A DNA stretch of 64,000 bases from Streptomyces sp. Alt3 (GTDB lineage: Bacteria; Actinomycetota; Actinomycetes; Streptomycetales; Streptomycetaceae), in NCBI RefSeq assembly GCF_030719215.1, contig NZ_CP120983.1, positions 2,728,001-2,792,000 of the forward strand, read 5' to 3'. Under the pieces are notes generated by a model, which saw nothing but the letters and a program-made list of their open reading frames with translations, was not told the origin of the DNA and ran no database searches. Both the position numbers and the translations under genes were made by a program. Positions 1 through 8,414 of the stretch are shown here, one piece after another. Position 1 is the stretch's first letter. Every line of letters starts with the position of its first letter.

Positions 1-607
1 GCTCCCGGAGCCCGTTACCGGGCCGCCGCTGGGCGAGGTCGTTCGCGGGGGTCAGCGCGGGCAGGGCGGCCGGCCGCCGGCGACGCTCCTTCTCCGGCAC
101 GGCGCCAGGGTCGGTCCCGTCCACAGGGGCAGTCCCGGGCTCCGGCTCCGGCTCCGGACCGGCCACCGGCTCAGAAGCTGCCGGAGGCGCTGCCACCGGC
201 TCGGAGACTGCCGTGCGCGCTGCCACCGGCTCGGGGGCCGCCGTGCGTACGGCCGTCGGTTGCGGTGCCTCGGCGGGGGCAGGCACCGGCGGCGGCCCGT
301 CGGGGGCAGCGGGTGAGGGACCCGGCTCCTTCACGGCTCCGCGCCTGCGCATGCCTCTCATCGGCGGGATGCGTGGTACCGGCGGCGGGGCGGGCAGCAC
401 GGCCGGCACCTCCTCACCGACCAGGGCCGGAAGGTCCGGGACCTGCCGCGCGAGTGCGTCGGTCACCGCGTCCCGGTAGCGCGGGTGCAGGACCGTGATC
501 GTGCCGCTGCCCCGGTCCGCCCAGCCGATCGCCGTGCCGTCCGGCAGGTTCACATAGAGCCGGTCGTGCCCGAAGAGCTGCCATGACGTGACCTTGAGAT
601 CCTGCAT
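1..607 (-). CDS. NERD-domain (nuclease-related) protein, N-terminal part, cut by window edge
   Basis: The reading frame opens at ATG 605-607 and stays open to the window edge (about 202 residues visible). It begins MQDLKVTSWQLFGHDRLYVN, then a short beta-rich stretch (DGTAIGWADRGSGTITVL) and a long Pro/Ala/Glu linker with three near-copies of SEPVA. It ends in a PANDLAQRRPGNGLRE segment. The opening (K-V-T-x-W-x-x-x-G-H-D-R-L-Y-V-N) and the closing NDLAxxRPGxGxRE segment are, from memory, typical of Streptomyces proteins whose C-terminal half is a NERD domain. That domain itself lies outside the window, so the nuclease-related assignment is inference. No clear ribosome site precedes the ATG. 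It is oriented like glyA but separated from it by about 160 bp. Confidence 0.6.
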   Translation of the reverse strand, partial: MQDLKVTSWQLFGHDRLYVNLPDGTAIGWADRGSGTITVLHPRYRDAVTDALARQVPDLPALVGEEVPAVLPAPPPVPRIPPMRGMRRRGAVKEPGPSPAAPDGPPPVPAPAEAPQPTAVRTAAPEPVAARTAVSEPVAAPPAASEPVAGPEPEPEPGTAPVDGTDPGAVPEKERRRRPAALPALTPANDLAQRRPGNGLRE

Positions 608-764
608 CGTGCCCCCTCTGTTCACCCCACCGGCATCCTTGCTCCCCCAGCCTGTACGCGGGCCGTCCCGCCGCACAGGGCGCAGAGCGGGCGCGCGGAG
701 TCGGGGACACGGCGTTCCGGAGCTGTCCGGGGCCTGTGTGCCCCGGACTGCTCCGGTACCCCGG

Positions 765-2045
765 TCAGACCAGGGGGAGGCCGGGCGCCGGATAGGCGTC
801 CATCATCGTCCTCACTTCGTCCCTGACCTTGGAAACGGTCGTTTCGTCACCTGTACGAGCGGCATCGACCACACGATCGATCCACTGCGCCACCGCCCCC
901 ATCTCGGAGGCGGGCACGCCCCGGGACGTCAGGGCGGGTGTGCCGATGCGGATGCCGGACGGGTCGAAGGGCTTCCGGGGGTCGTAGGGAACGGTGTTGT
1001 AGTTGACGACGATCCCGGCACGGTCGAGCGCCTTGGCCGCGATCTTCCCGGAGACTCCCTTGCCCGTGAGGTCGGCCAGCAGCAGGTGGTTGTCCGTACC
1101 GCCGGACACGAGGTCGAAGCCGCGTGCCGCCAGTTCCTCGCCCAGCGCGCGGGCGTTGGCGACGACCTGATGGGCGTACGCCGCGAAGTCCGGCCCCGCC
1201 GCCTCCTTCAGGGCCACCGCGATGGCGGCGGTGGTCTGGTTGTGCGGGCCGCCCTGGAGCCCGGGGAAGACGGCGCGGTCGACTGCCCTGGCGTACTCGC
1301 CCCGGGTCAGCAGCATCGCCCCGCGCGGCCCGCGGAGGGTCTTGTGGGTGGTGGTGGACACCACGTCGGCGTACGGAGCGGGCGAGGGATGCGCGCCGCC
1401 CGCGATCAGCCCCGCGATGTGCGCGACGTCGGCCACCAGCACCGCTCCCACCTCCCGGGCGATCTCGGCGAACCCTGCGAAGTCGATCACGCGGGGCACG
1501 GCGGTGCCCCCGCAGAAGATCAGCCTGGGCCGCTCGGCGCGCGCCAGGTCGCGCACCTCGTCCAGGTCGATGCGCCCGGTGTCGCGCCGCACCCCGTACC
1601 GCACGCCCCGGAACCACTTGCCGGTGGCCGAGACGTCCCAGCCGTGGGTGAGGTGTCCTCCCATCGGCAGCGACATCCCGAGGACGGTGTCGCCCGGCTC
1701 CAGGAAGGCCAGGTAGACGGCGAGGTTGGCCGGGGAGCCGGAGTACGGCTGGACGTTGGCGTGGTCCATCCCGAACAGTGCCTGGGCCCGCTCGGCGGCG
1801 AGCGTCTCCACCTGGTCGATGACCTGCTGGCCCTCGTAGTACCGCTTTCCGGGGTATCCCTCGGAGTACTTGTTCTGCAGGACGGTGCCGGACGCCTCCA
1901 GGACGGCGGCGGACACGTAGTTCTCACTGGGGATCAGGCGCAGGGTGTCCGCCTGGAGACGCTCCTCGGCGTTCACCAGGGCGGCGAGCTCCGGATCGGC
2001 CGCTGTCAGGGCGGGGCGGCGGGAATCGGACGGCTGTACGGCCAC
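765..2045 (-). CDS. glyA: serine hydroxymethyltransferase
   Basis: A PLP enzyme interconverting serine plus tetrahydrofolate with glycine plus 5,10-methylene-THF in the cytosol; it is the main one-carbon source. 426 residues, normal for bacterial SHMT. Visible motifs are LIPSENYVSAAVLEA, the YYEGQQVIDQVE segment, GGHLTHG, VADVAHIAGLIAGG and the PLP-lysine motif THKTLRGPRG (Lys about residue 235). The GTG at 2043-2045 was chosen because GGGAGG lies 6 nt upstream; the longer open frame upstream has no ribosome site and loses family similarity. It is monocistronic here. A promoter candidate lies about 160 nt upstream, leaving a leader in which no known riboswitch was recognised. Confidence 0.96.
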   Translation of the reverse strand: MAVQPSDSRRPALTAADPELAALVNAEERLQADTLRLIPSENYVSAAVLEASGTVLQNKYSEGYPGKRYYEGQQVIDQVETLAAERAQALFGMDHANVQPYSGSPANLAVYLAFLEPGDTVLGMSLPMGGHLTHGWDVSATGKWFRGVRYGVRRDTGRIDLDEVRDLARAERPRLIFCGGTAVPRVIDFAGFAEIAREVGAVLVADVAHIAGLIAGGAHPSPAPYADVVSTTTHKTLRGPRGAMLLTRGEYARAVDRAVFPGLQGGPHNQTTAAIAVALKEAAGPDFAAYAHQVVANARALGEELAARGFDLVSGGTDNHLLLADLTGKGVSGKIAAKALDRAGIVVNYNTVPYDPRKPFDPSGIRIGTPALTSRGVPASEMGAVAQWIDRVVDAARTGDETTVSKVRDEVRTMMDAYPAPGLPLV

Positions 2046-2208
2046 GGGGATCCTCCCGGGTCGGTCGCGCGGGGGCGACATGGACCCGGATCGCCCAGGC
2101 GGACGGCTCTCCGGCGATGACGCCCCGGGCACGCCCGGAGTGTGCCGCTCCCTCGTGGTCGTTTCCACGGAGCGCCCTGCCGGGCACGCGCCAGTCACGG
2201 CACTCCGC

Positions 2209-2238
2209 ACCCTACTGCGCAGCGGCCCGTCGTGACAC
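2209..2238 (-). promoter_or_regulatory. candidate sigma-HrdB-type promoter for glyA
   Basis: On the minus strand GTGTCA (2233-2238) and TAGGGT (2209-2214) are separated by 18 bp, a fair match to the vegetative -35/-10 consensus. Transcription would start near 2202, giving a leader of about 155 nt before the glyA GTG. The 325 bp between glyA and the next gene (2046-2370) otherwise hold nothing I recognise. In particular, no glycine, SAM or THF aptamer core was found by eye. Confidence 0.35.
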
Positions 2239-2370
2239 GGTGCGGAGGCACGCGCGCCGATCGTTGCATCACGCACCAAAAGACGCCCAACCTCTGCAAG
2301 GACGCTTGAACGGGCACGAAACCGGGCAGCTTCCCGGGGACCTGATGAGGTTCGGCGGTGGGGGGCCGTG

Positions 2371-4035
2371 ATGGAGTCGCGCGATCAGTCGGATACACCG
2401 GAGCCCAGACCCGGCACCGGGTGGGAGACCGTACCGGAGCACTCCTCGGGGGCCGTTCCGCCGCCTCCTCCCACTCGGCCTCCGACGGCCGGTCCGCCAC
2501 CGCCCGGCGGCTCTCCGCGGGCGGTCGCCGCCGGTCTGCTGAGCCTCTCCGGCCTGGGGCTCGGCCACGTCCTGGTGCGCCACTGGGGCAGGGCCGCGGT
2601 GAGCTGGGCGGCGACGGCCGTCCTCCTCCTCGTCGCGCTGCCCGCCGACCCGGACGGGGTGCCCGCCGTCCTCGTCGCCGGCTATCTCCTGCTGCTGGTC
2701 CTCGCCGGGGCCGACGCGGCCCGCATCGCCCGGCGTACGGAGTTCCGTCGGTGGTCCCGGCCCGCCCTGGCTGCGGTGCTCGGGCTGCTCCTGCTGGGCA
2801 TACCGGTCGCGGGCACGGCCGCCTACGGCTCCGCGCGGGACGAGGCCGTGGAACAGGAGCTGCTCGGCCGGCTGGAGGAGGGCGACGACCTGGTCGCGAA
2901 GGCGGCGAAGAGCCCGTTCCCCCTCTCCGCGCCCGACTTCCGGCACGCGCTCTCCCTCTACCGGGAACTGGCCGAGGACCACGCCGGTTCACGCGCCGCC
3001 GCCCGTGTGCCGGGACGGCTGAAGGACTACTACGCCGCCGTCGCCTCGCCGTACCGCGCGAAGAAGCACTGCGAGGCCGTCGATCCCCTGACCTATCTGC
3101 GTACGCTCCGCGGCACGGTGGACCGGAAGCTGCTCGGCGACCTCGCGAACTGGCCCGACGCCCCGCTCGCGGAGTCGCTGTACGGCTGCGGCGTCTCCCG
3201 GCTGGACGGCGCGGGCACCGAATCCGGCGCGAAGGAGCTGGGCACCCTGCTGCGTACGTTCCCTGGCACCACGCAGGCGGACCGGGTCGGCCCGGCGGTC
3301 AGCGCCACGATCGACCGCCAGGTGGCCGGTCTGAAAGGTGCGGAGCCCTGCGCCGTGACCGACCAGCTGCGCCGGACGAGCACACTGGTGGGCGAGCTCC
3401 CCGCGTCCTCCGTGCCGTCCCTCGCACCGCAGGCCGCCGCGGGCGTCCGGGACGGTGTGTACGCCTGCGGCGTGGACGAGTTCGAGGACGAGCACTTCGC
3501 CGACGCGCGGCAGACCCTGACGGACTTCGCGGACACCTACAGGCAGGACGGGCGTCGTCGGCACGCCCTGGACATCGCCATCGCGGCCGAGATAGCCGAG
3601 GTCCGGCCCTCGGCCGGCAAGCGGCTGCCCGGTAGCGGGAAGCCGGGGGGCGTCCGCATGGAGCTCGTCATCAGCAACGGCGCCCCCAACGACGTGGAGG
3701 TGCTCTACACGGGGCCGGTCACCGGCACGGTGAAGCTGAAGGCGTGCGGAAGCTGCGCACGGTTCAGCAGCGAGGCCACGGGCGCGGCAGGCGCCTGCAG
3801 GGCGAGCGGCACGTCCTACCCGAAGGCACGTCTGCGGCTTCCCGCGGGCGAGTACCACTTCCTGTACAAGCACGGCACGGGAGCGTCCTCAGCCGTCGAC
3901 AGCTACGCCGCCGGGTCCAGCGTCAAACCCGGCTACTCGTACACGAGTTGCACCTACGTCATCGAGAGGGACCCGTACGGCCTGGACCTTCCCACGCTGC
4001 CGGAACTGCTGGAGCCGACGTCCGCGCCCCGGTGA
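2371..4035 (+). CDS. conserved membrane protein with large extracytoplasmic domain, function unknown
   Basis: 554 residues. The order is a Pro-rich disordered N-terminus (about 1-50), four hydrophobic segments (about 51-70, 75-92, 99-117 and 130-153), then a mostly hydrophilic region of about 400 residues. That region is rich in short Ala/Leu helices with six or more cysteines (AVDPL, GCGVSRLDG, YACGVDEFED, KACGSCARFS, CTYVIERD). The repeated CG/YxCGV segments suggest TPR-like helical repeats followed by a small beta domain near the C-terminus. GTG 2368 directly precedes ATG 2371; the ATG has better spacing from the G-rich stretch. It is followed convergently by ku with a 27 bp gap. The family is not recognised. 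Secreted or surface-exposed orientation of the C-terminal part is inference from the cysteines. Confidence 0.75.
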   Translation: MESRDQSDTPEPRPGTGWETVPEHSSGAVPPPPPTRPPTAGPPPPGGSPRAVAAGLLSLSGLGLGHVLVRHWGRAAVSWAATAVLLLVALPADPDGVPAVLVAGYLLLLVLAGADAARIARRTEFRRWSRPALAAVLGLLLLGIPVAGTAAYGSARDEAVEQELLGRLEEGDDLVAKAAKSPFPLSAPDFRHALSLYRELAEDHAGSRAAARVPGRLKDYYAAVASPYRAKKHCEAVDPLTYLRTLRGTVDRKLLGDLANWPDAPLAESLYGCGVSRLDGAGTESGAKELGTLLRTFPGTTQADRVGPAVSATIDRQVAGLKGAEPCAVTDQLRRTSTLVGELPASSVPSLAPQAAAGVRDGVYACGVDEFEDEHFADARQTLTDFADTYRQDGRRRHALDIAIAAEIAEVRPSAGKRLPGSGKPGGVRMELVISNGAPNDVEVLYTGPVTGTVKLKACGSCARFSSEATGAAGACRASGTSYPKARLRLPAGEYHFLYKHGTGASSAVDSYAAGSSVKPGYSYTSCTYVIERDPYGLDLPTLPELLEPTSAPR

Positions 4036-4062
4036 GCTCCGTCCGCCCGACGCGGCCGCGCG

Positions 4063-5187
4063 TCAGGCGGAGGTGCGCTTCCGCGCGCCCCGGGCGGTCT
4101 TCGCGGCGGGCTTGGCGGTGGCCTTCGTCGCCGACTTCTTCGCCGTGCTCTTCTTCGCCGTGCTCTTCTTCGTCGGGGCCTTCTTCGCGGCGGGCTTCTT
4201 CGTGGGTGCCTTCTCCGCCGTCGGCTTCTTCCCGGCCTGCTTCCCGGCCGGTTCCTTCGCCGCCGCCTTCCCGGCGGACGCCCTCCCGGCGGCCGCCTTC
4301 TTCGGTGCCGCCTTCTTCGCCGGGGCCCCCTGCGAGGCCGCCCCGCTCTGCTTCGGACCGCCACTCCTGCCCGATCCGATGTGGTGGACGTCCGCGACCT
4401 CGCCGTCCTCCCCCTGGGACTCCTTCGCCGCCCGGACGCTGCTCTCCAGCGCCGCCATCAGGTCGAGCACCTTGCCCTCGGGCTCCTCGGCCGCTTCCTC
4501 GGTGACGGGTTCGCCGGCCGCCTTCGCCGCGACGAGCTCCTCGACCGCCTCGCGGTAGTCGTCGTGGAGCGTCTCCAGATCGGCGTCGCCGAGGGTGTTC
4601 ATCAGTGCGTCCGCCAGGTCCAGTTCCGCGTCGCGGACCCTGACGTCCGAGTCGGGGGCGACGCCCTCGGGGGTGCGGATCTCGTCCGGCCACAGCAGCC
4701 CGTGCATCGCGATCACGTCGTCGACCACCCGCAGCATGCCGAGCCGTTCCCGCCCGCGCAGCGCGTACTTCGCGACGGCGACCTTGCCGCTGCGCCTGAG
4801 GGCCTCGCGCAGCAGGGCGTACGGCTTGGCGGCCGGGACACCGTTGGCCGAGAGGTAGTACGCCGAATCCAGCTGGAGGGGGTCGACGGCCGAGGCCGGC
4901 ACGAATCCCTCGATCTCGATCGTCCTGGCGGTGGGGAGCGGGAGCGAGGCGAGGTCCTCGTCGGTCACGGGGATCACCGTGCCGTCGGCGTCCTCGTACG
5001 CCTTGACGGTCTCGGAGGCCGGCACCTCCTCCTCGTCCAGTTCGCAGACCTTGCGGTAGCGGATCCGGCCGCCGTCGGAGAGGTGGATCTGCCGGAAGGA
5101 GATCGAGTGGTTCTCGGTGGCGTTCATGAGCTTGACCGGGATGCTGACCAGACCGAACGAGATGGAGCCGTTCCAGATGGACCTCAC
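4063..5187 (-). CDS. ku: Ku DNA end-binding protein with lysine-rich tail
   Basis: Homodimeric ring protein that binds double-strand DNA ends and recruits LigD in bacterial non-homologous end joining. 374 residues. The Ku core runs from MRSIWNGSISFGLVSIPVKL to about residue 260 (including YRKVCELDEEEV, IEIEGFVPA, RVVDDVIAMHGLLWPDEIR). A low-complexity tail from about 285 to the end is made of repeated KKxxAKK/PTKK units. Ku tails of this kind are known to add non-specific DNA binding. The start is GTG at 5185-5187, the usual MRSIWNG start. It is divergent from ligD with only 68 bp between the starts, so the two NHEJ genes probably share a regulatory region. Confidence 0.95.
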   Translation of the reverse strand: MRSIWNGSISFGLVSIPVKLMNATENHSISFRQIHLSDGGRIRYRKVCELDEEEVPASETVKAYEDADGTVIPVTDEDLASLPLPTARTIEIEGFVPASAVDPLQLDSAYYLSANGVPAAKPYALLREALRRSGKVAVAKYALRGRERLGMLRVVDDVIAMHGLLWPDEIRTPEGVAPDSDVRVRDAELDLADALMNTLGDADLETLHDDYREAVEELVAAKAAGEPVTEEAAEEPEGKVLDLMAALESSVRAAKESQGEDGEVADVHHIGSGRSGGPKQSGAASQGAPAKKAAPKKAAAGRASAGKAAAKEPAGKQAGKKPTAEKAPTKKPAAKKAPTKKSTAKKSTAKKSATKATAKPAAKTARGARKRTSA

Positions 5188-5255
5188 CGTTCACCCCTTA
5201 CGACCGCCATGACCGTCATGACCGCATCCATGCGATTTCATGTGATTCTTATCGT

Positions 5256-6149
5256 ATGACGCCGATCACGGAGGTGGAGGGGCGGCGCCTGGCGCTCAGC
5301 AATCTCGACAAGGTGCTGTATCCGGCCACCGGCACGACCAAGGGTGAGGTGCTGCACTACTACGCGGCCACGGCCGCCGAGGTCATGCTGCCGCACCTGC
5401 GGGACCGCCCCCTGTCGTTCCTGCGGTATCCGGACGGCCCGGAGGGGCTGCGCTTCTTCACCAAGAACCCCCCGCCCGGTACACCCGACTGGGTGCGCAC
5501 CGCTCCGGTCCCCCGCAGCGACGACCCCGGCGCACGGCAGGTCCTCGCCCAGGACCTGCCGTCGCTGATGTGGGCGGCGAACCTGGTGGTGGAGTTCCAC
5601 ACCCACCAGTGGCGGCAGGACTCCCCCGCCGTGGCCGACCGGATGGTGTTCGACCTGGACCCCGGCCCGCCAGCGGGCGTCGTGGAGTGCTGCACGGTCG
5701 CCCTCTGGCTGCGGGAGAGGCTGGCGCGGGACGGGCTGCCCTCGTACGGGAAGACGTCCGGCTCCAAGGGGCTCCATCTGCTCGTCCCCCTGGAGCCCAC
5801 CCCCTCCGAGGAGGTGACCGCGTACGCGAGGAAGCTCGCGGTCGAGGCACAGGGCGCACTGCCCGAGCTGGCCGTGCACCGGATGACGCGCGCGCTGCGC
5901 CCGGGGAAGGTGTTCGTGGATTTCAGCCAGAACGCCGCGGCCAAGACCACCGCCGCGCCGTACACCCTGCGGGCGAAGGGCAGTCCGACGGTCTCCGCGC
6001 CCGTCACCTGGGAGGAGATCGAGGGGTGCGGGGCTCCGGACGATCTCGTCCTCCTCGCCGGTGACATGGCCGCCCGCCTGGAGCGGTACGGGGATCTCCT
6101 CGCTCCGCTGAACGACCCCGGGCAGGCAGGGGCCCTCCCCGCGGGCTGA
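5256..6149 (+). CDS. ligD: LigD-type NHEJ polymerase/primase domain protein
   Basis: 297 residues corresponding to a stand-alone LigD polymerase domain (AEP primase superfamily). It fills gaps and adds ribonucleotides at Ku-bound ends. Motifs are the LSNLDKVLYP start, VFDLDPGP with the paired metal-binding aspartates, SGSKGLHLLVP, and FVDFSQNAAAKTT near the C-terminus. There is no ligase or phosphoesterase domain; in this group the ATP-dependent ligase is often encoded elsewhere. The ATG has no Shine-Dalgarno, but GATTCT (5244-5249) ends 6 nt upstream, suggesting a leaderless mRNA. It is divergent from ku, which supports the NHEJ role. Confidence 0.93.
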   Translation: MTPITEVEGRRLALSNLDKVLYPATGTTKGEVLHYYAATAAEVMLPHLRDRPLSFLRYPDGPEGLRFFTKNPPPGTPDWVRTAPVPRSDDPGARQVLAQDLPSLMWAANLVVEFHTHQWRQDSPAVADRMVFDLDPGPPAGVVECCTVALWLRERLARDGLPSYGKTSGSKGLHLLVPLEPTPSEEVTAYARKLAVEAQGALPELAVHRMTRALRPGKVFVDFSQNAAAKTTAAPYTLRAKGSPTVSAPVTWEEIEGCGAPDDLVLLAGDMAARLERYGDLLAPLNDPGQAGALPAG

Positions 6150-6374
6150 ACCGGGGCGACGCGAACGGGGTGCGCACAGCTGGAGCGCCCGTCCCGAGCG
6201 GTCACCCTCAGGGCCGGACCGGACGGAGCGGTCGCGGCATTCGCGGCGACAGTGCCGACGCAACGCCCGGTCGGAGCGGGGAAGCCTGGACGCAGCGGGA
6301 CCGACGGGCGCCCCTGCCATGAGCTGCACCGACTATCTCTCCACCCGGTCCACGAAAATCTATGTCGGCGGCAG

Positions 6375-6403
6375 TAGACATTGGATGGTGGCATAGCTAT
6401 GGT
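6375..6403 (+). promoter_or_regulatory. strong vegetative-type promoter of a long leader transcript
   Basis: TAGACA (6375-6380) and TATGGT (6398-6403) are spaced by exactly 17 bp. The -10 overlaps the palindrome CATAGCTATG (6392-6401). Transcription would start near 6410, about 630 nt before the MerR-type gene at 7041. Nothing with protein-coding character lies between. Confidence 0.5.
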
Positions 6404-6404
6404 T

Positions 6405-6982
6405 TCTCTCGTAGCCAGAGAGACAGCAGGGCCCGGCAGAGACGAACTGCCGGGCAGCGGTATCAGTGGTCGCAGTTCGCAGGACGGTGCGGTGGTGGAG
6501 TTTCGAAGCCAGGGTTGTCGCAGGACGGCGACGGGACTGACAACCGGACCGGGTGGCCCGCAGTAGTCAGGGGCCGCCACGAGAAGTACCGCAGCACTCG
6601 GCAGCGAAGTCGGGTGAGCAGCACCTCGGTGAAGGCGTCGGCTGCGGACGCGCGCACCGGTAGGTTCGGCAGTGGGCTTCCGAGCCGGAGCACACGCAGT
6701 ACGGGCAACGGGGCCGGCTGCCGAGGAGTGGCGCCGTGACGGGCCACCGAGCAATGCGCAGGACAGCAGTAGGCAAGTGATCCCAGAGGGAAGAACGGAG
6801 GAGCCAGGCGCCATCAGGATCGCCCGGGCGGAGCGTTGAGCCCGGGTACCGCAGGACATCGACAGTGAGGTGGTCTCCGGTCAAGCAACCGCGATCCCCG
6901 CAGCCCGATACCTTCCAGGTCGGGCCGGCGGACGCAGAGGGCCGGCGTAGTACCAGCCGGCAGATGGTGTAGCAGTTCCTTC
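6405..6982 (+). ncRNA. possible structured leader or small RNA upstream of the MerR-type gene
   Basis: The region 6150-7040 has no convincing gene; the short open frames in it use many AGA, GTT, TCT and ACA codons unlike the neighbours. Two hairpins follow the promoter. TCTCTC/GAGAGA (6405-6410 with 6418-6423) sits at the likely start. GCCCGGCAG/CTGCCGGGC (6431-6439 with 6447-6455) is a perfect 9-bp stem with a 7-nt loop. A 14-bp perfect hairpin closes the region at 6983-7014. This could be a cis-acting leader, a processed small RNA, or a decayed gene; I do not recognise a named RNA family. Confidence 0.35.
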
Positions 6983-7014
6983 GGGGCCCGGGTGCCGTAC
7001 GGCACCCGGGCCCC
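6983..7014 (+). terminator. perfect 14-bp hairpin just upstream of the MerR-type gene
   Basis: GGGGCCCGGGTGCC (6983-6996), loop GTAC, then the exact complement 7001-7014. There is no T-tract, as is usual for Streptomyces terminators. It sits 26 nt before the ATG and 14 nt before the ribosome site, so it could end the upstream leader RNA or control read-through into the gene. Confidence 0.55.
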
Positions 7015-7040
7015 TCCACGCGTTCCACAGAGAGGTGCAA

Positions 7041-7376
7041 ATGACAGCAGGCGACTCCTTCGGCCGTCTCGACGACGACGACTATCCCGCCTACACCATG
7101 GGGCGGGCCGCCGAGATGCTCGGTACCACGCAGGGATTTCTCCGCGCCGTCGGCGAAGCCCGCCTCATCACCCCGCTGCGTTCCGAGGGTGGCCACCGGC
7201 GCTACTCCCGCTACCAGTTGCGCATCGCCGCCCGCGCCCGCGAACTCGTCGACCAGGGCACGCCCATCGAGGCCGCCTGCCGCATCGTCATCCTCGAGGA
7301 CCAGCTCGAGGAAGCCCAGCGCATCAACGCCGAATACCGCGCCGCCGCCTCGGATAAGCCCACGACCGCGGGCTGA
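7041..7376 (+). CDS. MerR-type HTH regulator of the cold-shock cassette
   Basis: 111 residues. The N-terminal winged-helix MerR DNA-binding domain shows YTMGRAAEMLGTTQGFLRAVG, LITPLRSEGGHRRYSRYQL and a following helical segment. A short coiled-coil-like tail (EDQLEEAQRINAEYR) replaces the usual effector domain, so it probably senses no small molecule on its own. ATG 7041 was chosen because AGAGAGG lies 5 nt upstream; GTG 7035 overlaps that site. It precedes the cold-shock gene by about 540 bp in the same orientation. A role in regulating the cassette is inference from position. Confidence 0.85.
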   Translation: MTAGDSFGRLDDDDYPAYTMGRAAEMLGTTQGFLRAVGEARLITPLRSEGGHRRYSRYQLRIAARARELVDQGTPIEAACRIVILEDQLEEAQRINAEYRAAASDKPTTAG

Positions 7377-7511
7377 GGCGGCCCCGCCCCGCCCGCCCTC
7401 GACGCGCATCGCGGGCCGGGCTCCGGGCGGGCCGCCCTCCCGACCGCTTGCCCCGGACCATGACCGCCGGCCTCAGGCCCGCCGGTGGCACGATCCAGGG
7501 CACGCGCGAGC

Positions 7512-7544
7512 GGCCATGAACGCGTCAGGACGCGCTCATGGGCC
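7512..7544 (+). terminator. imperfect hairpin after the MerR-type gene
   Basis: GGCCATGAACGCGTC (7512-7526) pairs with 7529-7544 with one bulge and one wobble. It lies 136 bp after the stop codon, in a gene-free stretch (7377-7915), and is a plausible terminator. No T-tract follows. Confidence 0.35.
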
Positions 7545-7639
7545 ACCGCGGGACGAGGAAGGATGCCGGCGCGACAGTCGCGCCGCGAAGCCGTACGTGA
7601 CAACGACCCCTGCTGGAACACTGCGTCGCACGTGGGTCA

Positions 7640-7915
7640 ATATCTATTCCCGCGGAACCAGGGTTGATTTTGTCGCGCGGACAGCGTTTTTATCGCGGCG
7701 TCGAATTTGTACTATCGACCACACGCGGGTCACTACGGCATGCTACTGTCGATCCCAGTTGCAGTTGTGGTTCCCAAAAACTTCAACGCTCGCGCCGGCG
7801 TTCCGCTGCGGGAGCGTTTTATATTTCCGGTTATTCTCCGGGCGGGGCATCATCGCGGCGACCCGGTGTCCGTGGATTGCGGGCTCCGGCGCACTGCCCC
7901 ACAAGGAGACATGAC
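7640..7915 (+). promoter_or_regulatory. AT-richer promoter and 5' leader of the cold-shock gene
   Basis: The 280 bp before the csp start are clearly less GC-rich than the surroundings, with runs such as TTGATTTTG, GTTTTTATC, AATTTGTACTATC and TTTTATATTTCC. Possible promoter pieces are TTGATT at 7664-7669 with a T-rich -10 near 7688-7693, and TACTAT at 7710-7715. A long unstructured-to-structured leader is the rule for cold-shock mRNAs, where it controls translation at low temperature. The exact start site cannot be decided by eye. Confidence 0.45.
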
Positions 7916-8119
7916 ATGGCGTCCGGCACTGTGAAGTGGTTCAACGCGGCCAAGGGTTTCGGCTTCATCGAGCAGGACGGTGGCGGTGCGGACGTGTTCG
8001 CACACTTCTCGAACATCGCCGCGGAGGGCTTCCGTGAGCTGATCGAAGGCCAAAGGGTCACCTTTGACATCGCGCCGAGCCAGAAGGGCCCGACGGCCGA
8101 GAACATCGTTCCCGCCTGA
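7916..8119 (+). CDS. cold-shock protein (CspA family)
   Basis: 67-residue single OB-fold RNA/DNA chaperone. It has both RNP motifs, KGFGFIEQ (RNP1) and DVFAHFS (RNP2), and the usual ends [10 protein letters not shown] and [13 protein letters not shown] 7916 is preceded by AAGGAG at 7903-7908. The long AT-rich leader and strong terminator mark it as an independently transcribed gene. Ala at position 11 (FNAAKGFG) differs from the commoner Glu or Pro. Neighbouring cassette genes match those found beside some Streptomyces csp copies, from memory. Confidence 0.96.
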   Translation: MASGTVKWFNAAKGFGFIEQDGGGADVFAHFSNIAAEGFRELIEGQRVTFDIAPSQKGPTAENIVPA

Positions 8120-8135
8120 CGCTGACACGCACTTC

Positions 8136-8177
8136 GCAGCTGGGGCCCGCATCCCTCGGGGTGCGGGCCCCAGCTGC
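8136..8177 (+). terminator. csp terminator
   Basis: A perfect 16-bp stem: GCAGCTGGGGCCCGCA (8136-8151), a 10-nt loop, and its complement at 8162-8177. It starts 17 bp after the csp stop. Confidence 0.8.
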
Positions 8178-8414
8178 GGGCTTTTCCCTCGGTGACGCCA
8201 CCTGTGGGACAGAACGACCCCCGGCCTCTCACCAGGAGGCACGCTTTTCCGGACAGCTCCCTTCGACGCCGGGATCTCACGCCGATATGACGCCACTCAT
8301 TTCGTCGCCTGCGCCACACCGGATTCATTGCGCAGCTGCTTCCATTTCGCATTCCATTTCGGTCCGTTCTTGTCCGTTCTTGCGATTCCCCCGCACCGCC
8401 TTTCCGCCCTGGGA

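Noticed and set aside
2046-2202. Possible glycine, SAM or THF riboswitch in the glyA leader
   Set aside because: No conserved aptamer core (tandem glycine aptamer pattern, SAM core) could be found by eye; only a GGAGAGCC fragment.
4120-4330. CRISPR-like or tandem repeat array
   Set aside because: The repetition is the AKK/PTKK-coding tail of Ku, with no spacer structure.
6362-6739. Short open frames in the leader region (61-125 codons)
   Set aside because: Codon use is unlike the neighbours, with many AGA, ACA, GTT and TCT codons, no domain and no ribosome site.
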